Source of the DNA: Gammaproteobacteria bacterium
Lineage (GTDB): Bacteria > Pseudomonadota > Gammaproteobacteria > GCA-001735895
Direction of reading: 5' to 3'
Assembly (NCBI GenBank): GCA_024638385.1
Contig: JAHEKJ010000025.1
Location: 1 to 36,810 of the forward strand
DNA: 36,810 nt
Shown: positions 17,788-26,302 of the stretch, one piece after another
How the letters are laid out: every line of letters starts with the position of its first letter
Position numbering within the stretch: the stretch's first letter is position 1
Made by a program: the position numbers and the translations under genes
The notes under the pieces: generated by a model
What the model was told of the DNA's origin: nothing
The model's input: the letters and a program-made list of their open reading frames with translations, nothing else
Databases searched by the model: none

Positions 17788-19070
17788 TGGCGGCGACGAT
17801 GCGGGTGCTGATCGTGGGCGGCGGCGGACGCGAGCACGCGCTCGCGTGGAAGGCGGCACAATCGCCGCTCGTCGAGCGGGTCTGCGTCGCGCCGGGCAAT
17901 GCCGGCACCGCCGACGAGCCCAGCATCGATAACGTCGCGATCGGCGCCGAGGATATCGAAGCGCTGCTCGAGTTCGCCCGCTCGAACCGAATCGACCTGA
18001 CCATCGTCGGCCCCGAGGCGCCGCTGGTGGCCGGCATCGTCGACCGCTTCGAGGCCGCCGGGCTCGCGATCTTCGGCCCGAGCGCCGGCGCCGCACGGCT
18101 CGAGGGTTCGAAGACGTTCAGCAAGGATTTCCTCGCCCGCCACTCGATTCCGACGGCCATGTACCGCAGCTTCACCGAGATCGGGGCCGCGCTCGACTAT
18201 CTGCGCGGATGCGCGCTGCCGATTGTCGTCAAGGCCGACGGCCTGGCCGCAGGCAAGGGCGTCATCGTCGCGCAAAGCGAGGACGAGGCCGTGCGCGCGG
18301 TCACCGACATGCTTGCCGGCAATCGCTTCGGCGACGCCGGTCACCGCGTCGTGATCGAGGAATTTCTCGAAGGCCAGGAAGCCAGTTTCATCTGCATCGT
18401 CGACGGCGAAGACGTGCTGTCGATGGCGACCTCGCAGGACCACAAGGCGCGCGACGACGGCGATCGCGGGCCCAATACCGGCGGCATGGGCGCCTACTCG
18501 CCGGCGCCGGTGGTGACGCCGGAAATCGAGGCGCGGGTCATGCAGGAAATCATCCTGCCGACCGTGCGCGGCATGCGCTCCGAGGGCAATCGCTACCGCG
18601 GCTTTCTGTATGCCGGATTGATGATCGGCGATGACGGTATCGCCCGCGTGCTCGAATTCAATTGCCGCTTCGGTGACCCGGAAACCCAGCCGATCATGGC
18701 CCGACTGCAGTCCGACCTGATCGCGCTGTGCCTCGCCGCGTGCCGCGGCGAACTCGCCGCGCAAACCGCGCAGTGGGATCCGCGCGCGAGCCTCGGCGTC
18801 GTACTTGCCGCCAACGGCTATCCCGAAGACTACCCGAAGGGCGAAACGATCGGCCGGATTCCGGCCGAAACCGCCGACGGCAAGGTCTTTCATGCCGGCA
18901 CCGCGCGCGACGCCGACGGCCGGCTGGTCACCAGCGGCGGCCGCGTGCTGTGCGCGGTCGGTCTCGGCGCCGACCTGCGCGCGGCGCAGCAGCGGGCCTA
19001 CGAACTGGTCGACGCGATCGACTGGCAAAACGCTTATTTTCGGCGCGATATCGGCTTCAAAGCGCTCTGA
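17787..19070 (+). CDS. purD: Phosphoribosylamine-glycine ligase (GAR synthetase)
   Basis: A 427-aa ATP-grasp enzyme joining glycine to phosphoribosylamine, step two of purine synthesis. The N-domain starts [20 protein letters not shown]. The ATP-grasp core has [55 protein letters not shown] and the metal-binding [15 protein letters not shown] 17787 overlaps the purH stop. ATG 17799 (MRVLIVGG) gives the more typical N-terminus and is an equal candidate. purH-purD adjacency is the usual arrangement. No terminator hairpin was seen downstream. Confidence 0.98.
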   Translation: MAATMRVLIVGGGGREHALAWKAAQSPLVERVCVAPGNAGTADEPSIDNVAIGAEDIEALLEFARSNRIDLTIVGPEAPLVAGIVDRFEAAGLAIFGPSAGAARLEGSKTFSKDFLARHSIPTAMYRSFTEIGAALDYLRGCALPIVVKADGLAAGKGVIVAQSEDEAVRAVTDMLAGNRFGDAGHRVVIEEFLEGQEASFICIVDGEDVLSMATSQDHKARDDGDRGPNTGGMGAYSPAPVVTPEIEARVMQEIILPTVRGMRSEGNRYRGFLYAGLMIGDDGIARVLEFNCRFGDPETQPIMARLQSDLIALCLAACRGELAAQTAQWDPRASLGVVLAANGYPEDYPKGETIGRIPAETADGKVFHAGTARDADGRLVTSGGRVLCAVGLGADLRAAQQRAYELVDAIDWQNAYFRRDIGFKAL

Positions 19071-19227
19071 CGGCGCAACATTCGACGCAATCTGAAAATT
19101 TATCCGGGGGGAGGGTTTTGGTGCCGCGCCTTAAGTCCTTGAGCGCGAAGGAAAAAAAATTCACGTCCCTGTGAAATCGACACAACCACTACATATAGTA
19201 TACGCAAATTATAAAAACCGCAAGATA

Positions 19228-19255
19228 TTGTGATTTATTTTTTTACGGCTATACT
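19228..19255 (+). promoter_or_regulatory. Putative sigma70 promoter of the small zinc-ribbon gene
   Basis: TTGTGA (19228-19233), a T-rich 16-bp spacer and TATACT (19250-19255), in an AT-rich stretch (19170-19255) that stands out from the G+C-rich surroundings. It lies 28 bp upstream of ATG 19284. The longer stretch 19071-19227 between purD and this promoter holds no gene I can support. Confidence 0.6.
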
Positions 19256-19283
19256 AGCGGGAACCGGTCGAGGGGTCCCCGCA

Positions 19284-19484
19284 ATGAAGTGTCAGAAGTG
19301 TAAATCGCAGATGTTCGTCATCGACGAAACCGTGTCCGCGCGCAGCCAGGTCACGTTTTACCGCTGCAGCCTGTGCGTCAACGAGCACGTGTCGTCGGAA
19401 CCGTTGGTCGATGCCCAGTCGACCCAGACCGCGAATGTCCTGAGCCTCCTGGCGGTGGATACACCGCAACCGTTGATGGCCTGA
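19284..19484 (+). CDS. Small two-CxxC (zinc-ribbon-like) protein of unknown function
   Basis: A 66-aa protein starting MKCQKCKSQMFVIDETVSAR. Two CxxC knuckles, CQKC (residues 3-6) and CSLC, are 22-23 residues apart, the spacing of a rubredoxin-like zinc ribbon. The C-terminal 30 residues are polar and featureless. GAGGGG lies 8 nt upstream of the ATG, and a good promoter precedes it. An open frame from 19230 would start inside that promoter and is rejected. It stands alone between purD and the convergent sensor-kinase gene. I do not recognise a named family; metal binding is inferred from the cysteine pattern only. Confidence 0.7.
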   Translation: MKCQKCKSQMFVIDETVSARSQVTFYRCSLCVNEHVSSEPLVDAQSTQTANVLSLLAVDTPQPLMA

Positions 19485-19570
19485 ACCGCCGCCGGGGCGC
19501 CGCCGCCCCGAACCCCGAAATCGCGATGCTACGGTCGACGTATCGGGCGCGCGCAACCGACCTCACTCCC

Positions 19571-19590
19571 CGTTCGCGCCGGCGCGAACG
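19571..19590. repeat. Perfect 20-bp palindrome between convergent genes
   Basis: CGTTCGCGCC directly followed by its reverse complement GGCGCGAACG. It lies between the zinc-ribbon gene and the convergent sensor-kinase gene. No T-run follows on either strand, so it is not a standard Rho-independent terminator. The rest of 19485-19657 holds no gene. Confidence 0.5.
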
Positions 19591-19657
19591 TCTCGTCCAT
19601 TGCCCGGCGCCGTGATTCTGCTCTCGGGATTCCGGCTGACGTTGGTCGTCCGAAGCC

Positions 19658-21004
19658 TCAGGCGGCCTGAAACCTGAGCGCGACGCGCAAGCCGCCGATC
19701 CCGGCGCGGCCGAAGTCGAGTTCGATATTGTAGGATTCGACGATATCGGCGACGACCGCAAGCCCGATACCCTGCCCTTCGGTAGCTTCGTCGAGGCGCG
19801 CCCCGCGCTTCAGAATCTGCTCGATCTCGTCGGCCTCGAGTCCCGGCCCGTCGTCCTCGATGATCAGGTCGATCGAGCGGTCTTCGTGCAACACGCCGCG
19901 CAGCTCGACCCGCCGGCGGCCGTACTTGAACGCGTTGTCGAGCAGGTTGCCGATGACCTCGAGGCAATCGCCCTCGTCGATGCGCAACAACATCTGCGCC
20001 GGCAACTCGCTCGCCACGCGAATGCCCTTTTCCTGGTAGACCTTTTCCAGCGCCGAGCGGAGCTTGGCGACGATCGCGACCAGGTCGACCGGCTTGCTGA
20101 TGCGGATGTCGGATACGCTGGTCGCCTTCTGCAGCTGGTAGGATACGATCTGGTTCATGCGCTCGGTCTGCTCGCGCAGCGTCTCGATCTGCGCCGCCTG
20201 CAGGCCGGCGCGATCGGCGAGGCCCGTCAGGACCGCCAGCGGGGTCTTCAGGCTGTGCGCGAGATCGTCCATCGCGTTGCGGTAGCGTTGCCGCTGATAC
20301 TGCTCGCGCTTTAGCAGGATGTTGAGGTTTTCGGTCAGCGGCGCGATCTCGGCCGGGTAACTTCGTTCGAAGCCGCTTTGTCGCTGGTCCTCGATCGCCT
20401 CGACTTCCTGGCCGATCGCCTGCAGCGGCCGCAGGCTCCAGCGCATGACGACATACATGACGATGAGCAGCAACACGGTGGTGACGATCAGCCACGCCCA
20501 CAGCGTCTGGCGAAAGCGGCTCAACTGCTCGAAGTAGCCGACAGCGTTGCGCCAGACGACGACTTCGTAGTGCCTGAGCTGGTTGTCGATATCGGGCCAT
20601 TGCAGCGCGAAGCCGAGGCGGAAGTACGGCGTCGCCACGTGTTCGATAATGTCGAAGCGCCACATGCCGAGTTCGAGACGCTCGATCGGCGGGAAACCGA
20701 CCGAGATCGACTCCGAGCGCCAGAGTTCGCGCTTGGCGCGATCGAACAGCTGTGCGTACAGCCCCGAGTTACGCGTGACCAGGCTCGGCTCGAACAGGCG
20801 ATCACCGCTGACGGTGATGCTCAGGCCGCTCGCGTCGCGGTCGACCGCGGCGAGAATGCTGTAGACCAGCAGCTTGAGACCGTCCTCCTCGGCCTGCAGC
20901 GCGCGCTTGGTCACGGCGCGCTCGAGCGCGACCGCGGTCAGCACCATGAACACCACCAGCACCACCATGGATACCAGCGTCAGCCTGGACTTGATCGACT
21001 TCAC
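19658..21004 (-). CDS. PhoQ-like sensor histidine kinase
   Basis: A 448-aa inner-membrane kinase. Helix 1 (about residues 9-28) and helix 2 (about 168-188) enclose a periplasmic sensor of about 140 residues. A HAMP-like linker (RWSLRPLQAIGQEVEAIE) follows. The phosphoacceptor H250 sits in DDLAHSLKTPLAVL, the form typical of PhoQ. The ATPase domain has N357 in NLLDNAFKYG, G1 IEDDGPGL and G2 GQGIGLAV. It overlaps the response regulator by four bases, so they form a pair. The ligand is unknown: PhoQ itself senses low Mg2+, acid pH and cationic peptides, but the sensor domain here is too divergent to transfer that. Confidence 0.9.
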   Translation of the reverse strand: MKSIKSRLTLVSMVVLVVFMVLTAVALERAVTKRALQAEEDGLKLLVYSILAAVDRDASGLSITVSGDRLFEPSLVTRNSGLYAQLFDRAKRELWRSESISVGFPPIERLELGMWRFDIIEHVATPYFRLGFALQWPDIDNQLRHYEVVVWRNAVGYFEQLSRFRQTLWAWLIVTTVLLLIVMYVVMRWSLRPLQAIGQEVEAIEDQRQSGFERSYPAEIAPLTENLNILLKREQYQRQRYRNAMDDLAHSLKTPLAVLTGLADRAGLQAAQIETLREQTERMNQIVSYQLQKATSVSDIRISKPVDLVAIVAKLRSALEKVYQEKGIRVASELPAQMLLRIDEGDCLEVIGNLLDNAFKYGRRRVELRGVLHEDRSIDLIIEDDGPGLEADEIEQILKRGARLDEATEGQGIGLAVVADIVESYNIELDFGRAGIGGLRVALRFQAA

Positions 21005-21696
21005 GCGTCGCGGGCTGCCTCCGCGCGCGGCAGCGTGAAGCGATAGCCGCGCCCGCGCAGGGTTTCGATCGGCCTGAGGTCCTCGTCGGGATCGAGCTTT
21101 TGCCGCAGCCGTCGGATGAAGACTTCGATGACGTTGCTGTCGTTGTCGCTTTCGTCGTCGTAGAGATGCTCGGTCAGCGTGGTCTTGGAGATGACCTCGC
21201 CGGCGTGCAGCATCAGGTATTCGAGCACCTTGTACTCGTAGGCCGTGAGATCGAGTTCGCGTTCCTCGACGTAGGTCCGCTGGGTCGCCGTATCGAGGCT
21301 GACCGGCGCGCAGACGATGCGCGAATCCGACCAGCCCGATGCGCGCCGGATCAGCACGCGGATGCGCGCCATCATTTCCTCGTGGTGAAACGGCTTGACC
21401 AGGTAATCGTCGGCGCCGGCGTCGAGACCCTCGACCTTGTCCTGCCAGCGGCCGCGCGCGGTCAGGATCAGGATCGGTAACTTGCTACCCTCGTCGCGAA
21501 TTCGCCTGATGACCTCGAGGCCCGACAGCTTCGGCAAGCCCAGGTCGACGATCGCGACATCGGCCGGGTACTCCTGTACCAGGTACAGCCCCTCGTCGCC
21601 GTTGTCGGCGCAATCAACCGCGAAACCCTCGGATTTGAGTCGCTCGACGATTTGCTGCTGGATGTCGATATCGTCTTCGATGACGATCGCACGCAT
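21001..21696 (-). CDS. PhoP/OmpR-family response regulator
   Basis: A 231-aa protein. The receiver domain has an acidic pocket (IEDD), phosphoacceptor D51 in VAIVDLGLPKLSG, T79 and K101 in YLVKPF. A winged-helix DNA-binding domain follows (about residues 130-225), with LTAYEYKVLEYLMLHAGEV and VIEVFIRRLRQKLD. It lies upstream of and overlaps its kinase gene. A glycine-zipper protein gene precedes it by 25 bp and is probably in the same transcript and perhaps a target. Closest in style to PhoP; orthology is not proven. Confidence 0.92.
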   Translation of the reverse strand: MRAIVIEDDIDIQQQIVERLKSEGFAVDCADNGDEGLYLVQEYPADVAIVDLGLPKLSGLEVIRRIRDEGSKLPILILTARGRWQDKVEGLDAGADDYLVKPFHHEEMMARIRVLIRRASGWSDSRIVCAPVSLDTATQRTYVEERELDLTAYEYKVLEYLMLHAGEVISKTTLTEHLYDDESDNDSNVIEVFIRRLRQKLDPDEDLRPIETLRGRGYRFTLPRAEAARDA

Positions 21697-21721
21697 GATC
21701 GGTCTCCTCGCTGGCGCCGGA

Positions 21722-22291
21722 TCAAAATACCGGCGTTACGTCGACGCGCACCTTGATGCGCTTGCCCGGATGATAGGGCATTTCGATATTGTAGTGCCTG
21801 CCGCGGTACTTGTATGTCACATCGTAGCCGTCGACGACTTCCTCGTAGGCGATGCGCTGGCGCGTGGTGCACTGCTCGCGATAACCGACGAGCTCGGGCT
21901 CGGCGTGGCGGCGATGACCGTTGACGGCGTCGTGGCCAATTTGCGCGCCCATCAGCGTGCCGACCGCGGTCGCGAACTTGCGCCCGCGGCCATCGCCGAT
22001 CTGGTGGCCGATGATGCCGCCGATGATGCCGCCGGCGAGCATGCCGCCGGCCGATTTCGGGCGCCCCGATTCGGTGTGGTAGACGGGCTCGTCGTAGCAT
22101 TCGCGCTGCGGCGTCGACACCCGCACCTGGCGATAAATCGGGCGCACGTCGACCACCTTGGCGTGGTCGATCCGGCCCTTGCCGTGCTTGTAGCCGTGCT
22201 TCGAGTAATCGTCGTCGTCACGATCGCCGGCGCCGGCCACGCCGGCCATCAAGATCAGGGTTGCTGCCAGTACCGCTTTCGTCGCTTGCAT
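21722..22291 (-). CDS. Exported glycine-zipper (2TM) protein
   Basis: A 189-aa protein from ATG 22291 with CGGAGACCGAC just upstream. The N-terminus MQATKAVLAATLILMAGVAGAG is a signal peptide with likely cleavage after AGA. An Asp/Lys/His-rich stretch (DDDDYSKHGYKHGKG) follows, then a glycine zipper (GGMLAGGIIGGIIGHQIG, then GTLMGAQIGHD) like the Rick_17kDa / SlyB family, and a C-terminal domain ending RIKVRVDVTPVF. Such proteins sit in the outer membrane or envelope. SlyB is PhoPQ-regulated in enterobacteria, which fits its position ahead of the PhoPQ-like pair, but no lipobox cysteine is present here. An upstream start at 22372 would put residues before the signal peptide and is rejected. 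Confidence 0.8.
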   Translation of the reverse strand: MQATKAVLAATLILMAGVAGAGDRDDDDYSKHGYKHGKGRIDHAKVVDVRPIYRQVRVSTPQRECYDEPVYHTESGRPKSAGGMLAGGIIGGIIGHQIGDGRGRKFATAVGTLMGAQIGHDAVNGHRRHAEPELVGYREQCTTRQRIAYEEVVDGYDVTYKYRGRHYNIEMPYHPGKRIKVRVDVTPVF

Positions 22292-22403
22292 GTCGGTCTC
22301 CGGTGTTTTCGGGATGTGCGGCAATATAGGCGGGCTTAACTGAATCGATCCTGAACGCGAAATCGACGCCATGAATTTGTGAAATATTTACCCGAAAATC
22401 GCC

Positions 22404-23573
22404 TCAGTCGCGGCGCAGGCGATCGCTGAGCGCGATCGGCGTCGGGTAGCGCGCGACCACGTAATACGACGAAAACACGAAGCTGATCAGCGTCGAAATC
22501 TGGATCAGGTAGGACACTTCGGCGCGGATCACGGCGAGCTGGGTCGCCATCACCGCGACCAGCAGCGAGAACTCGCTCATCTGGCCGAGCCGCATCGCGA
22601 TCTCGTTGGAACGCTCGACGCCTTCGCGCGTAATGCGCAGCAGCGCGCTGTAGAGCACCGGTTTCAGAATGATCGCGACCAGGCTCAGGCCCAGCGCCTC
22701 GAGCCAGATGTCCGGCAGCACGTCGATGTTGAAATTGGCGCCGAGCGCGACGAAAAAGATGATCAGGAAAAAATCGCGCAACGGGCGCAGGTTTTCCGAG
22801 ATGAACCACGCGATCGGGCTGCGCGCGATCGACACGCCGGCGACGAAGGCGCCGATCTCGTGCGACAGGCCGGCCAGTTCGGCGGCTTCGGCCACGCCGA
22901 GACACCAGCCGACCGCGAGCAGAAAGATGTACTCCTGGATGCGGTCGAAGCGCGCGATCAGCCGGGTCAATACGTAGCGCTCGGCCAGGTAGGCAAAGAC
23001 GACCAGCAGCGGGAAGGCGAGCAGCGGCTTGATCATCGCGAAGTAGCCGAACTCGGCGCTGGTGCTGCCCTCGAGCGCGAGCAGCAGGAAGATCGCGATG
23101 ATGTCCTGCAGCAGCAGGATGCTGGTGATGACTTCGCCGGTGTGCTGGTGATGCAGCACCGTCGTCGGAATCAGCTTGAGGCCGATGATGGTGCTCGAAA
23201 ACATCAGCGCCGAGCCGATGATCAGCGCCTCGGCGTGATTGTAGCCGAAGGCGAGGCTGTAGCCGTATCCCAGCAGCAACAGTACGATCGAGCAGACGCC
23301 GGTGACCAGCGTGGTTTTGCCGGCGAGACGAATCAGCTCCTGCGGCTGCAGGTTGAGCCCGAGCAGGAACAGCAAAAAGATGATGCCGACATTGGCGATG
23401 TTCTGCACCAGGTCGACGTCGCTGATCAAATTGATGCCCCACGGGCCGATGAGCAGGCCGAGGCCGATGTAGGCGATGATCAGCGACTGGCGAATCGACA
23501 GCGCCAGCGTGGCGAGAATCGCGGCGCCGCTGAAGATCAGGAACAGGATGTAGATGATCGAGATATCTTCCAT
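22404..23573 (-). CDS. KefB/KefC-type cation:proton antiporter (CPA2 membrane domain)
   Basis: A 389-aa protein from ATG 23573 (MEDISIIYILFLIFSG). An in-frame ATG at 23612 adds 13 polar residues and is less likely. It has eleven or more hydrophobic spans. CPA2 features include IGLGLLIGPWGINLI, FLLFLLGLNL, LLLQDIIAIFLLLAL and GLSHEIGAFVAGVSIA. The cytoplasmic RCK/TrkA_N domain of full KefB/KefC is absent, so this is the transporter domain only and ends shortly after the last helix. It probably exchanges K+ or Na+ for H+. It is divergent from yadG. Confidence 0.88.
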   Translation of the reverse strand: MEDISIIYILFLIFSGAAILATLALSIRQSLIIAYIGLGLLIGPWGINLISDVDLVQNIANVGIIFLLFLLGLNLQPQELIRLAGKTTLVTGVCSIVLLLLGYGYSLAFGYNHAEALIIGSALMFSSTIIGLKLIPTTVLHHQHTGEVITSILLLQDIIAIFLLLALEGSTSAEFGYFAMIKPLLAFPLLVVFAYLAERYVLTRLIARFDRIQEYIFLLAVGWCLGVAEAAELAGLSHEIGAFVAGVSIARSPIAWFISENLRPLRDFFLIIFFVALGANFNIDVLPDIWLEALGLSLVAIILKPVLYSALLRITREGVERSNEIAMRLGQMSEFSLLVAVMATQLAVIRAEVSYLIQISTLISFVFSSYYVVARYPTPIALSDRLRRD

Positions 23574-23707
23574 TCTGGGGCCCGAGAGTAACAGATGCGA
23601 CCGATCCGACATAGCCGGAGTCGGCTAATCGCGCCGGCGGTCGCCGAATGCTTGATTTTTGTGCGCGTTAACCTAAGCTGTGGCGCTGTTTTGGCCGCCG
23701 ACTCCGC

Positions 23708-24640
23708 ATGCTCGCGCTAGAAATCTCCGATCTCCGCAAGACCTACGCCAGTGGCCTCGAGGCGCTCAAGGGCATCGACCTCGAGGTCGAGGAAGGCGAT
23801 TTCTTCGCCCTGCTCGGCCCCAACGGTGCCGGCAAGTCGACCTGCATCGGCATCATCTCGGGGCTCGTCAACAAGAGCGGCGGCATGGTCCGCATTTTCG
23901 GCCACTCGATCGACGACGATTTTCTCGCCGCCCGGTGCCTGCTCGGCTCGGTGCCGCAGGAATTCAACTTCAACCAGTTCGAACCGGTCCAGGAAATCGT
24001 CATCAACCAGGGGGGGTACTACGGCGTGCCGGCGCGCATCGCGCGCGAGAAAGCCGAGCGATACCTGAAGCAGCTCGGGCTGTGGCAACATCGGCGCGAG
24101 CAGGCGCGGCGCCTGTCCGGCGGCATGAAGCGGCGCCTGATGATCGCGCGCGCGCTGATCCACGAACCGCGCCTGCTGATTCTCGACGAGCCCACCGCCG
24201 GGGTCGACATCGAACTGCGGCGCTCGATGTGGGATTTCCTCGAGCAGATCAACGAGCGCGGCACGACGATCATCCTGACGACGCATTACCTCGAGGAAGC
24301 CGAACGCATGTGCCGCAACGTCGCGATCATCGACGAGGGCAGCATCATCCAGCACGGCAGCATGCGCGCGCTGCTGCGCCAGCTCAACAGCGAAACCTTC
24401 GTGCTCTACCTGCGCGAACCGATCAGGCAACTGCCGAGTCTGGACGGCTTCGACAACATCGAGATTCTCGATCCGCAAAGCATCGAGGTCGAGGTGCCCG
24501 ACCGGCTGTCGATCAACGACCTGATTCGCGAACTCGAGGGCCGCCGCATCGTCGTCGAGCGCATGCGCAACAAGGTCAACCGGCTCGAGGAACTGTTCGT
24601 CAAGATGACGACCAAGCCGGACCGCGAGCGGCTGGCCTGA
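23708..24640 (+). CDS. yadG: ABC-2 type transporter ATP-binding protein, YadG family
   Basis: A 310-aa protein; E. coli YadG has 308. Walker A is GPNGAGKST (residues 37-45), the signature is LSGGMKRRLMIARAL (from 136), Walker B is LLILDEPTAGVD (from 156), and the switch His is in ILTTHYLEEAE. A C-terminal extension (about 225-310) is typical of ABC-2 export ATPases. The permease gene starts 2 bp after the stop. The substrate of YadGH is not established. Confidence 0.93.
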   Translation: MLALEISDLRKTYASGLEALKGIDLEVEEGDFFALLGPNGAGKSTCIGIISGLVNKSGGMVRIFGHSIDDDFLAARCLLGSVPQEFNFNQFEPVQEIVINQGGYYGVPARIAREKAERYLKQLGLWQHRREQARRLSGGMKRRLMIARALIHEPRLLILDEPTAGVDIELRRSMWDFLEQINERGTTIILTTHYLEEAERMCRNVAIIDEGSIIQHGSMRALLRQLNSETFVLYLREPIRQLPSLDGFDNIEILDPQSIEVEVPDRLSINDLIRELEGRRIVVERMRNKVNRLEELFVKMTTKPDRERLA

Positions 24641-24642
24641 TC

Positions 24643-25413
24643 ATGTGGCGCAGCTTCTGGATCGCCTACCTCACGATCGCGCGCAAGGAAATTCGCCGTT
24701 TCATGCGCATCTGGTTGCAGACCATCATCCCGCCGGTGGTTACGGTCGCGCTCTACTTCATCATCTTCGGTAACCTGATCGGACAGCGCATCGGCGAAAT
24801 GGACGGCATGGTCTACGTCGACTTCATCATGCCGGGGCTGGTCATGATGTCGATCATCACCAATTCCTACGCCAACGTCGTGTCGTCGTTCTACGGCGCC
24901 AAGTACTCGCGCCACATCGAGGAAATGCAGATCGCGCCGGTGCCGAACCTCGTCATCCTGCTCGGCTTCGTCACCGGCGGCGTCGCCCGCGGACTGTGCG
25001 TCGGCGTCGCGGTGACCCTGGTTTCGCTGCTGTTTACCGACTTCAGCGTGCATAACCCGGTGGTCGTGCTGCTGGTGGCGCTGCTGACCTCGTGCCTGTT
25101 CGCGCTGGCCGGCCTGATCAACGGCATCTTCGCCAACAGCTTCGACGACATCAGCATCATCCCGACCTTCGTGCTGACACCGCTGACCTACCTCGGCGGC
25201 ATCTTCTACTCGATCAAGCTGCTGCCCGAGCTGTGGCAAAACCTGTCGCTGATCAATCCCATTCTTTACATGGTCAACAGCTTCCGCTACGGCTTCCGCG
25301 GCAGCAGCGACATCGAACTGTGGACCGCGCTGGCGGTGATCGTCGCCTTCATCGTCGCGCTGTTCGTCTTCTGCCTCGCGCTGCTCGAGCGCGGCACCGG
25401 GATCCGGCAGTGA
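24643..25413 (+). CDS. yadH: ABC-2 type transporter permease, YadH family
   Basis: A 256-aa protein, the same length as E. coli YadH. It has six hydrophobic spans and the ABC-2 pattern: N-terminal KEIRRFMRIWLQTIIPPVVT, central GLINGIFANSFDDISIIPTFVLTPLTYLGGIFY, and INPILYMVNSFRYGFRG near the end. A much longer frame opens at 23680, but that upstream part is antiphase to yadG, so ATG 24643 is the start. The stop overlaps the GTG start of tatD (GTGA). Confidence 0.93.
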   Translation: MWRSFWIAYLTIARKEIRRFMRIWLQTIIPPVVTVALYFIIFGNLIGQRIGEMDGMVYVDFIMPGLVMMSIITNSYANVVSSFYGAKYSRHIEEMQIAPVPNLVILLGFVTGGVARGLCVGVAVTLVSLLFTDFSVHNPVVVLLVALLTSCLFALAGLINGIFANSFDDISIIPTFVLTPLTYLGGIFYSIKLLPELWQNLSLINPILYMVNSFRYGFRGSSDIELWTALAVIVAFIVALFVFCLALLERGTGIRQ

Positions 25414-26201
25414 TCGAACTCGTCGACATCGGCGTCAACCTGACCAACAAGAGCCTCCTTCGCGACCTCGACGGCATCATGCAGCGCGCGCTCGATGCCG
25501 GCGTGCGGCAAATGGTCGTCACCGGCACCAGCCTCGCCGCCAGCGCCGAGGCAATCGCGCTGTGCGCGCGCCATCCCGAGCGGCTGGTCGCGACCTGCGG
25601 CGTCCACCCGCACCATGCCAGCGACTGGGACGAGTCGACACGGGTCGAGCTCGAGGCGCTGGCGCAAAGCCCGTGGGTTCGCGCGATCGGCGAAACCGGC
25701 CTCGATTTCAACCGCAATTACTCGCCGCGGGAAGCCCAGGAACTGGCTTTCGAAAGCCAGCTCGAGCTGGCCGTCAGCTCGCAACTGCCGCTGTTCTGCC
25801 ACCAGCGGGATGCGCACGAGCGCTTCGTCGAGCTGCTGCGGGCGCAGCGCGACCGTCTCGGCCGGGTCGTCGTTCATTGTTTCACCGACACCGGCGAAGC
25901 GCTCGCCGATTACCTCGACCTCGACTGCTACATCGGCATCACCGGCTGGATCTGCGATGAACGCCGGGGTCTCGAACTACAGCGGCTGGTCGGCTCGATC
26001 CCGGCCGAGCGCCTGCTGCTCGAGACCGACGCGCCCTACCTGTTGCCGCGCAACCTCGAGCCGAAACCCGCCAGGGGAACCAACGAACCGGCCTACCTGC
26101 CGCATATTCTGCGCGAGGTTGCGCGCCATCGCGGCGACGACCCGCAGGCGTTGGCGACCCAGATCCGCGCCAACAGCGCCCGCTTCTTCGACCTCGATTG
26201 A
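25410..26201 (+). CDS. tatD: TatD family metal-dependent deoxyribonuclease
   Basis: A 263-aa TIM-barrel hydrolase from GTG 25410, overlapping the yadH stop. The N-terminus ELVDIGVNLTNKSLLRD resembles TatD itself rather than YcfH or YjjV. Metal and catalytic blocks are CGVHPHHASDW, IGETGLDFNRNYS, LFCHQRDAHERF, VVHCFTDT and LLLETDAPYLLPRN. TatD is a 3'-5' exonuclease acting on DNA and RNA, linked to repair of oxidative damage. The usual tatABC neighbours are absent; here it is coupled to an ABC exporter. Confidence 0.95.
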   Translation: MIELVDIGVNLTNKSLLRDLDGIMQRALDAGVRQMVVTGTSLAASAEAIALCARHPERLVATCGVHPHHASDWDESTRVELEALAQSPWVRAIGETGLDFNRNYSPREAQELAFESQLELAVSSQLPLFCHQRDAHERFVELLRAQRDRLGRVVVHCFTDTGEALADYLDLDCYIGITGWICDERRGLELQRLVGSIPAERLLLETDAPYLLPRNLEPKPARGTNEPAYLPHILREVARHRGDDPQALATQIRANSARFFDLD

Positions 26202-26302
26202 GCTCGCGCCGGCGGCACCGTTCGTCGCCCGGCGCCGAAAAATGGCGTTACAACCCGTGTTTTCCCGACTAAACTTTAGCCTATGGCGACGACACGGATA
26301 TC

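Noticed and set aside
22404-23573. Full-length KefB/KefC K+ efflux system
   Set aside because: The nucleotide-binding regulatory domain and a KefF/KefG-type partner are both missing, so only the antiporter domain is claimed.
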